Positions 1-9,659 of a DNA stretch of 64,000 nt are shown here, one piece after another. Numbering within the stretch: the stretch's first letter is position 1; every line of letters begins with the position of its first letter. The stretch lies in contig NZ_JBGMEB010000014.1 of NCBI RefSeq assembly GCF_041447285.1, forward strand, positions 79,987 through 143,986, read 5' to 3'. A program made the position numbers and the translations under genes. The notes below the pieces were generated by a model. It was not told the origin of the DNA, made no database searches, and was given only the letters and a program-made list of their open reading frames with translations. This DNA comes from Methanomethylovorans sp041447285 (GTDB lineage Archaea > Halobacteriota > Methanosarcinia > Methanosarcinales > Methanosarcinaceae).

Positions 1-98
1 TCTACAGATCCTGATTGACTTCTTCTTCTTCTTTTATATGGTAATTTATCAATTCACAAGAGTTCCAGTGGAAATAAAGGGGTATTATATTTTTAATG

Positions 99-108
99 CT
101 TATAAAAA
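99..108 (+). promoter_or_regulatory. Candidate TATA box upstream of hdrA2
   Basis: The sequence cttataaaaa in an AT-rich stretch fits an archaeal TATA box. Transcription would begin near 130, giving a leader of about 265 nt before the chosen hdrA2 start at 398. Nothing else in 1-397 looks coding. A short sequence catacttttt occurs twice here (near 109 and 184). Confidence 0.35.
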
Positions 109-247
109 CATACTTTTTATTGCTAAATGCCAACTCTCATAATTCTATGTTATATTTGATTTGCAGTGGTATTTGGAATAAGCATACTTTTTGTAGTTGC
201 TCTTTCTGATTCTTCTGTTATTCATATTTACAGTTAGCAATGGTCTG

Positions 248-278
248 AACCTACCAATTTGGTAGAAATTGGTAGGTT
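248..278 (+). repeat. Perfect 13-bp inverted repeat in the hdrA2 leader
   Basis: Arms aacctaccaattt (248-260) and aaattggtaggtt (266-278) are perfect complements around the 5-base spacer ggtag. The pentamer ggtag occurs again in the right arm and just after it (281-285). It lies 120 bp upstream of hdrA2 with no strong T-run after it, so it may be an operator or a leader hairpin rather than a terminator. Confidence 0.6.
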
Positions 279-397
279 TTGGTAGTTCATTCTTCAGGAA
301 ACCCGTGGTTTACATAAAAATTCCGTTTCTCTGTATTCTCTCCATATCCAAAACTATATCTTCAGTAAAATCATCAAGTCTTAGCGGAGCCATCAAG

Positions 398-2758
398 ATG
401 CGCATAGGGGTTTATATTTGTCATTGCGGGCTGAACATCGCGCACGTAATCAATGTGCATAGCCTGCAGGAGAAGGTCAGCAAGCTAAAAAATGTGGTGC
501 TTGTGAAAGACCTGCAATTTATGTGCTCGGATTCCGGTCAGGATTCCATAGTTGAAGATATAAAAGAACACGATCTAAATCATATTCTAGTGGCGGCATG
601 CTCTCCAAAGCTGCATGAACCCACTTTCAGAAGAGTGCTGCAAAAGGCCGGGCTTAACCCGTATATGATGGAAATGGTGAATATAAGGGAACAATGTTCC
701 TGGGTTCACATGGAAGAGCCACAGCTCGCCACTCAGAAAGCCTTCGATCTCATACGCATGGGTATCGCACGTTTGAAATTACTGGACCCGCTACAGATCA
801 AGAAAGTGCCTGCAAACAAGGATGTAATGATCATAGGAGCTGGTGTTGCAGGTATAGAAGCTGCTCTTACCCTTGCTGACAGTGGTTATCATGTGCACGT
901 TATAGAAAAGGAGCCAACTATCGGCGGAAAGATGGCATTGCTTAATGAGGTATTTCCCACCAACGACTGCTCCATATGCGTATTAGCGCCCAAAATGACC
1001 GATGTGCAGCAGCATCCGTCTATAAACCTCATGACCATGTCTGAGGTTTCTGAGGTTCGGGGATTTGCAGGCAATTTTGAGGTAACAGTAAAAACAAAGC
1101 CCAGATATGTAAAAGAAGATCTCTGCAAGGGCTGTGTGGACGAATGTTCAAGAGTATGTCCTGTAGAAATCGCCAACCGTTTTGATATGGGTATGGGAAA
1201 AACTAAGGCAATAAACATGCCAATACCCCAGGCTGTGCCCCAGGTAGCTTACATAGATAATGATTATTGTGTGGGCTGTGGCCTGTGCCTGCAGGCTTGC
1301 CCTGCAGATGCCATTGATTATAACATGAAGGAAAAGGCATCTTCCTTCAAAGTAGGTGCCATTATCCTTGCCAACGGCTACAAGCTATTTGATGCGACAC
1401 GCAAGGAAGAATACGGCTATGGTGTCTATCCTGATGTCATAACTAACATGGAACTGGAACGCCTGCTCAATGCATCCGGACCCACAAGAGGAAAAGTGCT
1501 TGTGCCTTCCACCAGAGAAGTACCTCGAAAAGTGGCTTTCATCCAGTGTGTAGGTTCAAGGGACGAAACTGTCGGTAACCCATATTGTTCACGGATATGT
1601 TGCATGTCCGCTATGAAGAATGCCCAGTTACTAAAAGAAAGGTATCATGATATTGAGATCGTTATCCATTATATCGATATACGGGCTGCAGGCGAGATGT
1701 ATGAGGAATATTATATCCGTTCCCAATCAATGGGCATCGATTTCATCCGGGGAAAAGTAGCTGAGGTGCAAAGGGATATCAATGGAAAGCTGTTCCTGAG
1801 GTTCGAGGATACATTAAGTTCTGAGGTATGTGAAGAACAATATGATCTTGTTGTACTTTCCACAGGTATGGAAGCCCCCGATGATGCAGATAAAACCGCC
1901 AGGGTCCTAAATATTTCCCGTCGTGCGGACCGTTTCTTTGCTATTGCCCATCCAAAGATGAGACCCGTGGATTCCCATGTGAAAGGAATATATATAGCAG
2001 GCTGTGCTTCCGGTCCAAAGGAGATACAAGCCGCCATCGCTCAGGGAATAGCAGCTTCAGCCAAAACCATGCAATTACTCTCCAGAGGTGAACTGGAAAC
2101 TGATCCCCAGAGCGCTCATATTGATGAGGAGAAGTGCATTGGGTGCCAGATATGTCAGGATGTGTGCCAGTTCGGGAAAATAAAGATCTACAATGGAAAG
2201 GCAACGGTGGATGAGGTTTCATGTCACGGATGCGGTGCATGCAGTGCATCCTGTCCAACAAATGCCATCTGGATGCGTAACAGCACTGATGAACAGATAC
2301 TCGCCCAGGTGCGTGCAGCCACAGAAGTGAAATCGGAATTCCCCCTCATTGTGGCATTCCTCTGCAACTGGTGCAGCTATACATGCGCTGATCTTGCAGG
2401 TGTTTCAAGGATACAGTATCCCACCAACATAAGAGCTATCAGGGTCATGTGCGCAGGACGTGTGGATCCGGAGTTCGTGCTTGAGGCTCTCAAAGGTGGA
2501 GCCGATGGTGTGCTGGTAGCAGGGTGCAGGCTTGGTGAATGTCACTACATATTTGCCAACTACAATGCAAAAAAGAGGATGGAATTGCTTCAGGGAGTGC
2601 TTGAGGACATTGGCATCAACCCCCATCGTCTGAAAGTGGAATGGATATCAGCAGCCGAGGGTGAAAGGTTTGCTAAATCCATTGAGGCTTTCGTGGATGA
2701 GCTTAAGGAGATGGGGCCCATAGGTTCAGAACTGCTGGAGGAGAAAAATGACAGATGA
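398..2758 (+). CDS. hdrA2: CoB-CoM heterodisulfide reductase subunit A, HdrA2 type with C-terminal MvhD domain
   Basis: Flavin-carrying subunit of soluble heterodisulfide reductase. In the HdrA2B2C2 complex it is the site of electron bifurcation linking F420H2 or ferredoxin to CoM-S-S-CoB reduction. Visible: conserved N-terminus with an early CxC pair, FAD motif GAGVAG near residues 147-152, the NDCSIC element near 190, [4Fe-4S] motifs near 243-254 and 291-301 and two more near 580 and 608, the third with Gln in place of the usual Pro (CIGCQICQDVCQ). From about residue 650 an MvhD-like domain starts (CNWCSYTC), so this is a fusion. I chose ATG 398 over the upstream ATG 269: it has GGAG 8 nt before it and starts the conserved N-terminus, giving 786 aa. 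It overlaps the polyferredoxin gene. hdrB and hdrC are not in the window, as is usual for hdrA2. Confidence 0.93.
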   Translation: MRIGVYICHCGLNIAHVINVHSLQEKVSKLKNVVLVKDLQFMCSDSGQDSIVEDIKEHDLNHILVAACSPKLHEPTFRRVLQKAGLNPYMMEMVNIREQCSWVHMEEPQLATQKAFDLIRMGIARLKLLDPLQIKKVPANKDVMIIGAGVAGIEAALTLADSGYHVHVIEKEPTIGGKMALLNEVFPTNDCSICVLAPKMTDVQQHPSINLMTMSEVSEVRGFAGNFEVTVKTKPRYVKEDLCKGCVDECSRVCPVEIANRFDMGMGKTKAINMPIPQAVPQVAYIDNDYCVGCGLCLQACPADAIDYNMKEKASSFKVGAIILANGYKLFDATRKEEYGYGVYPDVITNMELERLLNASGPTRGKVLVPSTREVPRKVAFIQCVGSRDETVGNPYCSRICCMSAMKNAQLLKERYHDIEIVIHYIDIRAAGEMYEEYYIRSQSMGIDFIRGKVAEVQRDINGKLFLRFEDTLSSEVCEEQYDLVVLSTGMEAPDDADKTARVLNISRRADRFFAIAHPKMRPVDSHVKGIYIAGCASGPKEIQAAIAQGIAASAKTMQLLSRGELETDPQSAHIDEEKCIGCQICQDVCQFGKIKIYNGKATVDEVSCHGCGACSASCPTNAIWMRNSTDEQILAQVRAATEVKSEFPLIVAFLCNWCSYTCADLAGVSRIQYPTNIRAIRVMCAGRVDPEFVLEALKGGADGVLVAGCRLGECHYIFANYNAKKRMELLQGVLEDIGINPHRLKVEWISAAEGERFAKSIEAFVDELKEMGPIGSELLEEKNDR

Positions 2759-4073
2759 GGGTAATGGCAAGTCCATGTCCATGGAAAAGGAAATGGATGT
2801 TGATGGCACTCATTTTATCTATCGGCAGGTAAGTGATCGATCCAGAAAGATACTGGACTATGATTACAAGCGATGTATTGGCTGTGGTATCTGCGTAGGT
2901 CTTTGTCCCACAAAGGCTTTGGAACTTGGCCCGATGAAAGAGATTGCCACAGGGCTGGATGTGCCTCCCGTAATTATGGAACTTGATAAATGCACTTTCT
3001 GTTCCATGTGTGTCCAGTTCTGTCCCATGCATGCATATTCTATGACTGAGGAGGGAAATTTCCCCACAGATGAGGCTTTTCCTCAATACGATTCTTTCGT
3101 GAGGACGAACGAAAAGTGTCTGCCGTGTACCTTATGTGAGGCAGCATGTCCTGAAGATGCTATCAAGCTTGAACTGGATATGCCTACTAAAGCAGAGGTA
3201 TCTCCTTTTAAGGAAGGCATGGAAGGACAAATTGAAGTTGACACTGAAAAATGTAACATGTGTGGTCTATGTGCCCGGTTCTGCGATGCATTCCTGCTTA
3301 TAGACAGAGAAAAGACTCCCACAGATGTCTGGCCTTTTGAGCAGTTGCTGGTAGATGAGGATAAATGTGATTACTGTACTCTATGTCAGGATATTTGTCC
3401 TGAGGATGCTATTCGTGTGGTAGGCGAGAAAAGAGGGGAAGCTCCTCGTGTTGCTGGCAGGGTACTGATAGATGATAAAAAATGCACTCTTTGTACCTGG
3501 TGCAAGATAGTATGTCCTTATAGTGCAATGGATATTAAGAAACCCTTTGAGGGCAAGATCACGCTCATAGCTCCTAATGTGAGCAAATGTGATCCGCAGG
3601 GTTGTCATGGTTGCTTTAATGTCTGTCCATCCCACTTGTGGTATGTGTCTAAAGACGGTAAGATTGCCATGCAAGAAAAAATGTGTACCTATTGCGGTGC
3701 CTGTGTGAATGCCTGCCCGAAAGATGTGATGCATGTAGAAAGACACTTAGTGCACCACACGGAGATCGTTAATAGTCCCTGGGCTAATCAGTGGAAAGAT
3801 GCCATTGATTCCATGATCACAGGAAAACGTCTCCATCCGGATGTATCCCGTACACTTGAAGTAGAACCTGAGCCACCTAGAGAACATGTGGATATAGAAC
3901 CTCCTATAATAGACGGTAACCTTCTGGAACTTGCAAAAGCACGGCTTGAAAAGGTTGCGCCTGCTTTTAGAATCGCTCCTATTAGAAGAATGGTGGAAAA
4001 GTCCGAAGAGGTTGAATCTGTGCGGAATCAAATAAGGGAACAGATACTTAAGAACAATAATAGGGAACAATAA
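2748..4073 (+). CDS. Polyferredoxin with eight [4Fe-4S] motifs
   Basis: Electron carrier of 441 aa, overlapping the end of hdrA2 by 11 bp and so translated with it. Eight cysteine motifs are visible, seven of CxxCxxCxxxC form; the fourth ends CD instead of CP, and the seventh has a longer first gap (CDPQGCHGCFNVCP). That predicts about eight clusters. The last 100 residues lack cysteine motifs and are charged and proline-containing. In Methanosarcina a polyferredoxin gene is likewise paired with hdrA2, so the likely role is moving electrons to or from HdrA2. The partner on the other side cannot be read from the sequence. Confidence 0.88.
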   Translation: MTDEGNGKSMSMEKEMDVDGTHFIYRQVSDRSRKILDYDYKRCIGCGICVGLCPTKALELGPMKEIATGLDVPPVIMELDKCTFCSMCVQFCPMHAYSMTEEGNFPTDEAFPQYDSFVRTNEKCLPCTLCEAACPEDAIKLELDMPTKAEVSPFKEGMEGQIEVDTEKCNMCGLCARFCDAFLLIDREKTPTDVWPFEQLLVDEDKCDYCTLCQDICPEDAIRVVGEKRGEAPRVAGRVLIDDKKCTLCTWCKIVCPYSAMDIKKPFEGKITLIAPNVSKCDPQGCHGCFNVCPSHLWYVSKDGKIAMQEKMCTYCGACVNACPKDVMHVERHLVHHTEIVNSPWANQWKDAIDSMITGKRLHPDVSRTLEVEPEPPREHVDIEPPIIDGNLLELAKARLEKVAPAFRIAPIRRMVEKSEEVESVRNQIREQILKNNNREQ

Positions 4074-4143
4074 TTAATACTTGCCTTACTATACGGTCAG
4101 AAAGTTGTAGACAAGATCACATTCCTGAAGGGGATTATTTCTC

Positions 4144-6057
4144 ATGGCTGATAACATAGCTGATAAATTAGATTACAGAGCTCTTGGTTTGAAATGCGGA
4201 CTTGAGATCCACCAGCAGCTGGACTCAAAGCAAAAATTATTCTGCAGATGCCCCACGATCATACGGGATATAAAAGAATCAACTTCTGAGTTTTTCAGAT
4301 TCCTGCGACCCACAGCCAGTGAGATGGGAGAGACTGACAGGGCTGCCCTGGAACAGTCTAAGCTTAACCGCAAATACTGTTACAAAGCCTATGATTCCAC
4401 ATGCCTTGTGGAAAATGATGATGAGCCGCCTACTGAGGTCAATCCGGAAGCCCTTGACATAGCCCTTGTGATTACGAAACTATTACACATGGAGCCTGTC
4501 GATCAGATGCATGTAATGCGTAAGATAGTAGTTGATGGTTCCAATACTAGTGGTTTTCAGCGTACTGCTTTCCTTGCAAAAGGTGGTTATCTGGAAACTT
4601 CCCAAGGACATGTGGGTGTGGATGTGCTGTGTCTGGAAGAAGAAGCTTGCCAGAAAATAGAGGATAAGGGAGATGTGGTGATATATTCCCTGGACAGGCT
4701 GGGTATCCCTCTTGTGGAAATAGGCACTGCACCGGATATTATATCTCCTGCACATGCGAAGGAAACAGCACAGCAGATAGGCATGCTGCTGCGTTCTACG
4801 GGCAAGGTTAAACGTGGTCTTGGTACTATCCGTCAGGATGTTAATATTTCAATAGCAAAAGGTGCCAGAGTTGAACTAAAAGGTGTTCAGGCTCTGGATA
4901 TCCTTGAGCTGCTTGTGGAAAGGGAAGTAGAGCGTCAGGTAAATCTGCTTGATATAAGGGACGCACTGCTCTCAAAAAATGCATCAGTACATGATGTTAT
5001 ATTTGATGTGACAAACGTCTTTGAAAAGACCACATCCAAGGTTATACAGAAATCCTTGAAGAAAGGCAAGGTGCTTGCTATATTGCTTCCAGGGTTTGCA
5101 GGATTCGTTGGCAGGGAAGTGCAGCCTGGCAGAAGGCTTGGTACAGAATTCTCTGACCGTGCCAAAACATCAGGAGTAGGCGGTATATTCCATACTGATG
5201 AGCTTCCAAACTATGGAATTACTAAGGAAGAGGTTCTTGAGCTGCGTAAGGCTGTGGGTGCAAAGGAAGGCGACGCAGTCATAATGGTGGCAGATGTCGA
5301 GAAGCGTGCCAGGGGTGCTATGGAAAGTGTCATAAAAAGAGCAAAAGAAGCTCTTACTGGCGTCCCTGAAGAGACACGCAAAGCACTTCCTGACGGGAAC
5401 AGCTCTTACCTGCGGCCGCTTCCGGGGGCAGCAAGGATGTATCCTGAAACTGATGTACCCCAGGCAGATATTTCAAAGGAGCATTTTGATAAAATTCTAA
5501 TACCCGAACTGCTTACAGAGAAATCAAAGAGGTTTACTGCAGAACTTAACTTAAGCAGTGAGCTTGCGGACATGATCGTATATTCACAGTATCTTCCTCT
5601 TTTTGAGGAACTGGTTGCATGTTTCCATGATGGGAAACTCGTAACACCGACACTTGTCTCCAGAATTCTTACGGGTATGCTTCCGGAACTTAAACGTGAT
5701 GGAGTGGACATTGACAAACTTTGTGATGATCATTTCAGGCAAGTGTTCTCTTTGGTTGAACAAGGTGCATTTTCCAGAGAAGGTATTGACCCGGTTCTTA
5801 GGATACTTGCTCAGAAGCCACAAATATCTGCAGAGAAGGCTGCTGCTGAAGCAGGGCTTTCAGGCAGTGATACTGCTGAGATAGAGAAATTTATTGAGGC
5901 TATGATCAGCGAAAGGCAGGAATTTGTTAAGCAAAAAGGTCCTGGATCCGTGGGTCCGCTTATGGGTGTGGTGATGGCTGAGTTCAGGGGTAAGGTCGAT
6001 GGAAAGATATTAAGTGAACTCCTGATACAAAAGATCAACCAATTCCTGAATAGCTGA
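4144..6057 (+). CDS. gatE: Glu-tRNA(Gln) amidotransferase subunit E
   Basis: GatE, with GatD, converts Glu-tRNA(Gln) to Gln-tRNA(Gln) in archaea that lack glutaminyl-tRNA synthetase. The 637-aa product has the GatB/GatE N-terminus (GLKCGLEIHQQLDSK), the long amidotransferase core with an inserted GatE-specific region, and the C-terminal YqeY-like tail domain ending in KINQFL. An AAGGGGAT sequence precedes ATG 4144 by about 8 nt. gatD is not adjacent; upstream is the polyferredoxin gene (70-bp gap). A tRNA-Gln gene, the substrate class of this enzyme, lies at 29.4 kb. Confidence 0.95.
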   Translation: MADNIADKLDYRALGLKCGLEIHQQLDSKQKLFCRCPTIIRDIKESTSEFFRFLRPTASEMGETDRAALEQSKLNRKYCYKAYDSTCLVENDDEPPTEVNPEALDIALVITKLLHMEPVDQMHVMRKIVVDGSNTSGFQRTAFLAKGGYLETSQGHVGVDVLCLEEEACQKIEDKGDVVIYSLDRLGIPLVEIGTAPDIISPAHAKETAQQIGMLLRSTGKVKRGLGTIRQDVNISIAKGARVELKGVQALDILELLVEREVERQVNLLDIRDALLSKNASVHDVIFDVTNVFEKTTSKVIQKSLKKGKVLAILLPGFAGFVGREVQPGRRLGTEFSDRAKTSGVGGIFHTDELPNYGITKEEVLELRKAVGAKEGDAVIMVADVEKRARGAMESVIKRAKEALTGVPEETRKALPDGNSSYLRPLPGAARMYPETDVPQADISKEHFDKILIPELLTEKSKRFTAELNLSSELADMIVYSQYLPLFEELVACFHDGKLVTPTLVSRILTGMLPELKRDGVDIDKLCDDHFRQVFSLVEQGAFSREGIDPVLRILAQKPQISAEKAAAEAGLSGSDTAEIEKFIEAMISERQEFVKQKGPGSVGPLMGVVMAEFRGKVDGKILSELLIQKINQFLNS

Positions 6058-6072
6058 ACTGATTATTGATTA

Positions 6073-6120
6073 ATGGGAAATATATTTTTCAGTATATCGG
6101 TTGATTTCCCATATTTTTCT
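6073..6120 (+). terminator. Hairpin and T-run after gatE
   Basis: Inverted repeat atgggaaat (6073-6081) and atttcccat (6104-6112), followed by atttttct and further T-rich sequence. Position 16 bp after the gatE stop supports a terminator role. Confidence 0.55.
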
Positions 6121-6210
6121 ATCTTCTTTTTTTTGATGATTGCCTGAAGGCTACTCTGACTGTGTTGATGCAGGCAGAAGTGCTGTTGCAGGAATGGGCG
6201 GTGGGGGGTT

Positions 6211-6477
6211 GAAGGTGATTTACAGCATTTTAGAGACGTTACATATCTTAGAAATCAGGCATTAGTAGATAAAAAGTTTGAGGAGAAGATTAAGACGAGG
6301 CAACCTATTGAAAGATCAAATAGACACATCAAAGGTAGGGTAACCTTTGATGTGAGAAAAATACAGAAGAATAGCAGGGAACTCTATTCAATAGTAAGAT
6401 TTGTGGCATACCAGTTTATGATACTGACAAATTTACAAAATAAGATTGAGAAGATTAACTTAAACAGATATTTCTAA
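6211..6477 (+). pseudogene. C-terminal relic of a DDE transposase
   Basis: An open frame without a credible start ends at TAA 6475-6477. Its translation runs through RNQALVDKKFEEKI, PIERSNRHIKGR and NSRELYSIVRFVAYQF, which looks like the last catalytic helix (Glu plus basic residues) and tail of a DDE transposase. The rest of the gene is missing, and no terminal repeats were found. Family not assigned. The relic explains most of the 700-bp gap between gatE and the next gene. Confidence 0.5.
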
Positions 6478-6775
6478 GAAAATGTTCATCAAATTAGAAT
6501 GGAGGAAAAGAGGAGCTAATTTGATAATCTCAGTATGTTTAAAATAATCAATGAAATATAATCTGGCAACTCATTCGTATATATAACAGATATCGTAGTG
6601 CCGAAAGGTATATATAAAGTTACACATAACACTTATTTTAGGTAATTAAAAGGTACAATACATCTTAATTTAAGGAGAAAGCAGTGGGGCAATGATATCT
6701 CCTTTTAATCGGTGGTAACTGTAATATGATGTATTGATTATTCTTGGCACCAATAATATTATAGAGGGAGTGGAA

Positions 6776-7402
6776 ATGACAAAAATAATCAGAAATAGCG
6801 CAGCTTTTATCATAGTGGATGCACAGAACTTCGTTCTTCATGAAAAAGGGCTTGCTGCGCAGTGGGGAGCCTGGAAATTCGCCCGGGAAAAAGGGATAGT
6901 GAAGAGTACGGTAAAAGCCATAGAAAGGTTTCGGGCAGAGAAAATACCCATAATCTTCGTTATAATGGAGCTGCGGCCGCAGATATCACAGGCTCTGAAT
7001 GCGAATCTTCCAGATATAGATTTCTGGAAACCGATCAAAGGACTGGATTTTACGAAAATAACCCGTGAAGAAGGAGAATTCCAGGGTAGGGTTATCGATG
7101 AGTTCATACCTCATCCTGAAGATATCATAGTTGCAAAACACCACACTATGAGTGGTTTTCATGGCACGGACCTTGACAAAATACTCAGGTCTCTACACTA
7201 TGATACTCTGCTTTTCGGAGGTGCCATTACGAACCTCTGTGTTGAAGGCACGGTGAGGGGAGCTTTTGACAGAGGATATAACTGTGTTGTGCTGAGCGAC
7301 TGTGTGACTTCGATCAGTGAAGAAGCCCAGAGTTTTGCTACAGAGTTTGTTTTTCCAAAATTTGGCAGGGTCTGCACTTCTGAGGAACTTGAGATAATGT
7401 GA
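6776..7402 (+). CDS. Isochorismatase-like cysteine hydrolase
   Basis: Cytosolic hydrolase of the isochorismatase/nicotinamidase superfamily, 208 aa. The Asp-Lys-Cys triad is visible: Asp in FIIVDAQN, Lys in VAKHHT, Cys in TNLCVEGT; the cis-peptide region GGAITNLC is intact. The substrate cannot be told from sequence; nicotinamidase, a carbamoyl-compound hydrolase or another amidase are all possible. I chose ATG 6776 over the ORF start at 6734 because GAGGG precedes it and the conserved N-terminus begins there. It is a single gene between a transposase relic and a membrane protein gene. Confidence 0.85.
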   Translation: MTKIIRNSAAFIIVDAQNFVLHEKGLAAQWGAWKFAREKGIVKSTVKAIERFRAEKIPIIFVIMELRPQISQALNANLPDIDFWKPIKGLDFTKITREEGEFQGRVIDEFIPHPEDIIVAKHHTMSGFHGTDLDKILRSLHYDTLLFGGAITNLCVEGTVRGAFDRGYNCVVLSDCVTSISEEAQSFATEFVFPKFGRVCTSEELEIM

Positions 7403-7407
7403 AAAAA

Positions 7408-7455
7408 CATACTCTTAGAAGTAAAAACCAGCGAGTTGAGTATGCATTTTTAAGG
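7408..7455 (+). terminator. Hairpin and T-run after the cysteine hydrolase gene
   Basis: Inverted repeat catactc (7408-7414) and gagtatg (7438-7444), then catttttaag. It starts 6 bp after the stop codon. Confidence 0.45.
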
Positions 7456-7568
7456 GAGTATAGTATGACTCTTGTGTTTCGGGATTGACGGCTGAGTAAT
7501 GAGGAGAGTGAATCATCAATGACAGAAGAAAATGAATCTAACAAAAAAGTTGTTGGGGGGATTAATTA

Positions 7569-8291
7569 TTGTCGATAAGTAAATATTCAATTTTATTTAT
7601 CTTTTTGACCTTACTTATATTATTGTCACCCTTAGCTTCTGGTAATAATACAGAATTACTTATTGATAAGGGTATCTCTATATCAGAGCAAATACAAAAA
7701 GGACGAGAGTTTTCGATTTTTATAACTATAAGTAATCCATATGACGCTATTATTACAGGAAATTTAAGTTTAATTGTTCCTGCTTATTTCGAAATACAAA
7801 GTTCTCCTACCATTCCAATTAATTTGGGACCGCATAGCAGTCAAACATATAGTTTTATTGCACGTCCTACTCTAATTAGGAATAATCTTTTATCTGTTGA
7901 TTTTTTTAAAACATTTGCAGTTGGTGCATCACCGGGAAAACACAAATTGTATTTTAACATAAATTATGGATATAATGGGACCATTCAAAGCGATACTTAT
8001 CCTTTTGAGATATTAGTTGTTTCTTCATATTTGTCACTACTTCCAGCTTGTATCATTGGAGGCCTGTTAGGAAGTATTTTAAAAATATTGACAAAAGAAA
8101 ATGATTTGAAAAAACTAATTAGCAGCGGTATATCAGGATGGAGGCCATTGTTATGGGGATTTATTGGTGCAGTTTTAGCCATTTTAATTCAACCCTTCGG
8201 CGAAATTTATAATTTCCAGGGAGCGATATTATTAGGTACTACTATTGGTTATTTGGGGAGCAGTGTTATTGAGGATATTTTGAAAAGGTAA
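7569..8291 (+). CDS. Exported-domain membrane protein of unknown function
   Basis: Product of 240 aa. Residues 1-25 form a hydrophobic signal or anchor segment (YSILFIFLTLLILL). Residues 26-155 look like a beta-rich extracytoplasmic domain with Asn-Xaa-Ser/Thr sites, similar in style to CARDB/NEW3 domains. The C-terminal 80 residues hold two to three hydrophobic, Gly-rich segments ending in VIEDILKR. The start is TTG 7569, with a GGGGGG run about 8 nt upstream; no ATG fits. A 19-codon frame (ATG 7519) overlaps the start but has no support. Function not recognised. Confidence 0.6.
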   Translation: MSISKYSILFIFLTLLILLSPLASGNNTELLIDKGISISEQIQKGREFSIFITISNPYDAIITGNLSLIVPAYFEIQSSPTIPINLGPHSSQTYSFIARPTLIRNNLLSVDFFKTFAVGASPGKHKLYFNINYGYNGTIQSDTYPFEILVVSSYLSLLPACIIGGLLGSILKILTKENDLKKLISSGISGWRPLLWGFIGAVLAILIQPFGEIYNFQGAILLGTTIGYLGSSVIEDILKR

Positions 8292-8472
8292 AGAGTCGGT
8301 TCTGTAGATAGCCTAATAGATAGTATATATTCCAAAAAAATCCCATCTTATATGAGAGATTATGAAGGTGCGGCAGGTCGGATGTATCTGTATTTGTGAT
8401 GATATCGGCCACAAAAGGTATTAAAAATCTCTTTTTTCATTTTCTCTGTTGATTCTATTGAGGGATGTGGCA

Positions 8473-8490
8473 GAAAGGTATATATACTGG
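8473..8490 (+). promoter_or_regulatory. TATA-box promoter of carAB
   Basis: gaaaggtatatatactgg has a purine-rich BRE-like part followed by tatatata. Transcription would start near 8510, about 50 nt before the preferred carA start. Confidence 0.55.
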
Positions 8491-8561
8491 TATCATTCGG
8501 ATGTTACATTACATCGCAATACTTATAGCCTATTCACTTCATGTATACCCAGGTTCTTACG

Positions 8562-9659
8562 ATGAATGCAGTATTAGGATTAGAAGATGGAACAGTTATA
8601 CAAGGCACCGGGTTCGGTGCTGAAGGCATAGTTTCTGGAGAACTGGTTTTTACTACTCAATATACAGGTTATGAGGAGGCACTTTCTGACCCTTCGTATA
8701 AAGGGCAGATCTTGATGTTCACTTATCCACTTATCGGTAATTACGGTGTTAGTAACAATTGTTTTGAATCTGACGGAGTTAAGGCAGAAGGTCTTGTGGT
8801 GAGGGAATCCTGCCCGGAGCCTTCTCATTATAAATCTAAACGTACAATTTTCCAGCTTATGGAGGATGAGGGTAAGCCCGGCATAGCTGGAGTGGACACG
8901 CGTATGCTTACAATAAAGACGCGTGAATATGGTACACTGCGTGCAGCTCTGATAAATGGCAGTGATGATGGGGAAGAAGCTGTGAGGCTTGCAAGGAAAC
9001 AGCCCCACATATCTGAATTGGACTACATATCAATGGTAACCTGCAAGACTCCTTACAGGCTGGAAAGTCCCCTGAGAGATCCTTACAATCCAAAACATGT
9101 TGTGCTAATGGATATGGGTATGAAGCGCAGCATCACCACCAGTCTGCTCAAGAGGGGCATTGACATTACTGTGGTGCCTGCAAATGCAAGTACCTCAATG
9201 ATAGAATCATACGAACCTGACATGCTTTTCCTCTCCAATGGTCCAGGGGACCCTCAGCAGGCAAAGAATGCGGTAGAGGCGGTAAAGAAGTTTGCCGGAA
9301 CAATGCCCATTGTGGGAATATGCCTGGGACATCAGATCTTATCCCTGGCTCTGGGTGCTGAGACCTACAAGCTGAAGTTCGGACACAGGGGAGCAAATCA
9401 GCCGGTCAAGGATTTCGAGACAGGTATAGTACACATAACTTCTCAGAACCATGGGTTTGCGGTGAATGGTGATTCATTTGAGTCCGAAGATGTGGTCGTT
9501 ACTCAGGTCAATGCCAATGATAAAACTGTGGAAGGTATAGCTCACAAGTATCTTGACATGTTCAGCGTGCAGTATCATCCAGATGCACATCCGGGTCCCA
9601 TGGATACAGAAACGATATTCTTCGGTAAAGTGCTCAAGCTCCTGGAAGGTGAGCAATAA
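8562..9659 (+). CDS. carA: Carbamoyl-phosphate synthase small subunit
   Basis: Glutaminase subunit that supplies ammonia to CarB for carbamoyl phosphate, precursor of arginine and pyrimidines. 365 aa from ATG 8562. The N-terminal CPSase domain (GYEEALSDPSYKGQILMFTYPLIGNYG) is followed by a class I glutamine amidotransferase domain: FLSNGPGDP, nucleophile Cys in GICLGHQ, His and downstream acid in VQYHPDAHPGP. ATG 8541 is in frame 7 codons upstream, but the family starts at the MNAVLGLEDG segment. The stop overlaps the carB start by 1 bp, so the two are translationally coupled. Confidence 0.95.
   Translation: MNAVLGLEDGTVIQGTGFGAEGIVSGELVFTTQYTGYEEALSDPSYKGQILMFTYPLIGNYGVSNNCFESDGVKAEGLVVRESCPEPSHYKSKRTIFQLMEDEGKPGIAGVDTRMLTIKTREYGTLRAALINGSDDGEEAVRLARKQPHISELDYISMVTCKTPYRLESPLRDPYNPKHVVLMDMGMKRSITTSLLKRGIDITVVPANASTSMIESYEPDMLFLSNGPGDPQQAKNAVEAVKKFAGTMPIVGICLGHQILSLALGAETYKLKFGHRGANQPVKDFETGIVHITSQNHGFAVNGDSFESEDVVVTQVNANDKTVEGIAHKYLDMFSVQYHPDAHPGPMDTETIFFGKVLKLLEGEQ

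Noticed and set aside
269..397. N-terminal extension of HdrA from ATG 269
   Set aside because: The 43 extra residues are not HdrA-like, contain an inverted repeat, and a good ribosome site precedes ATG 398.
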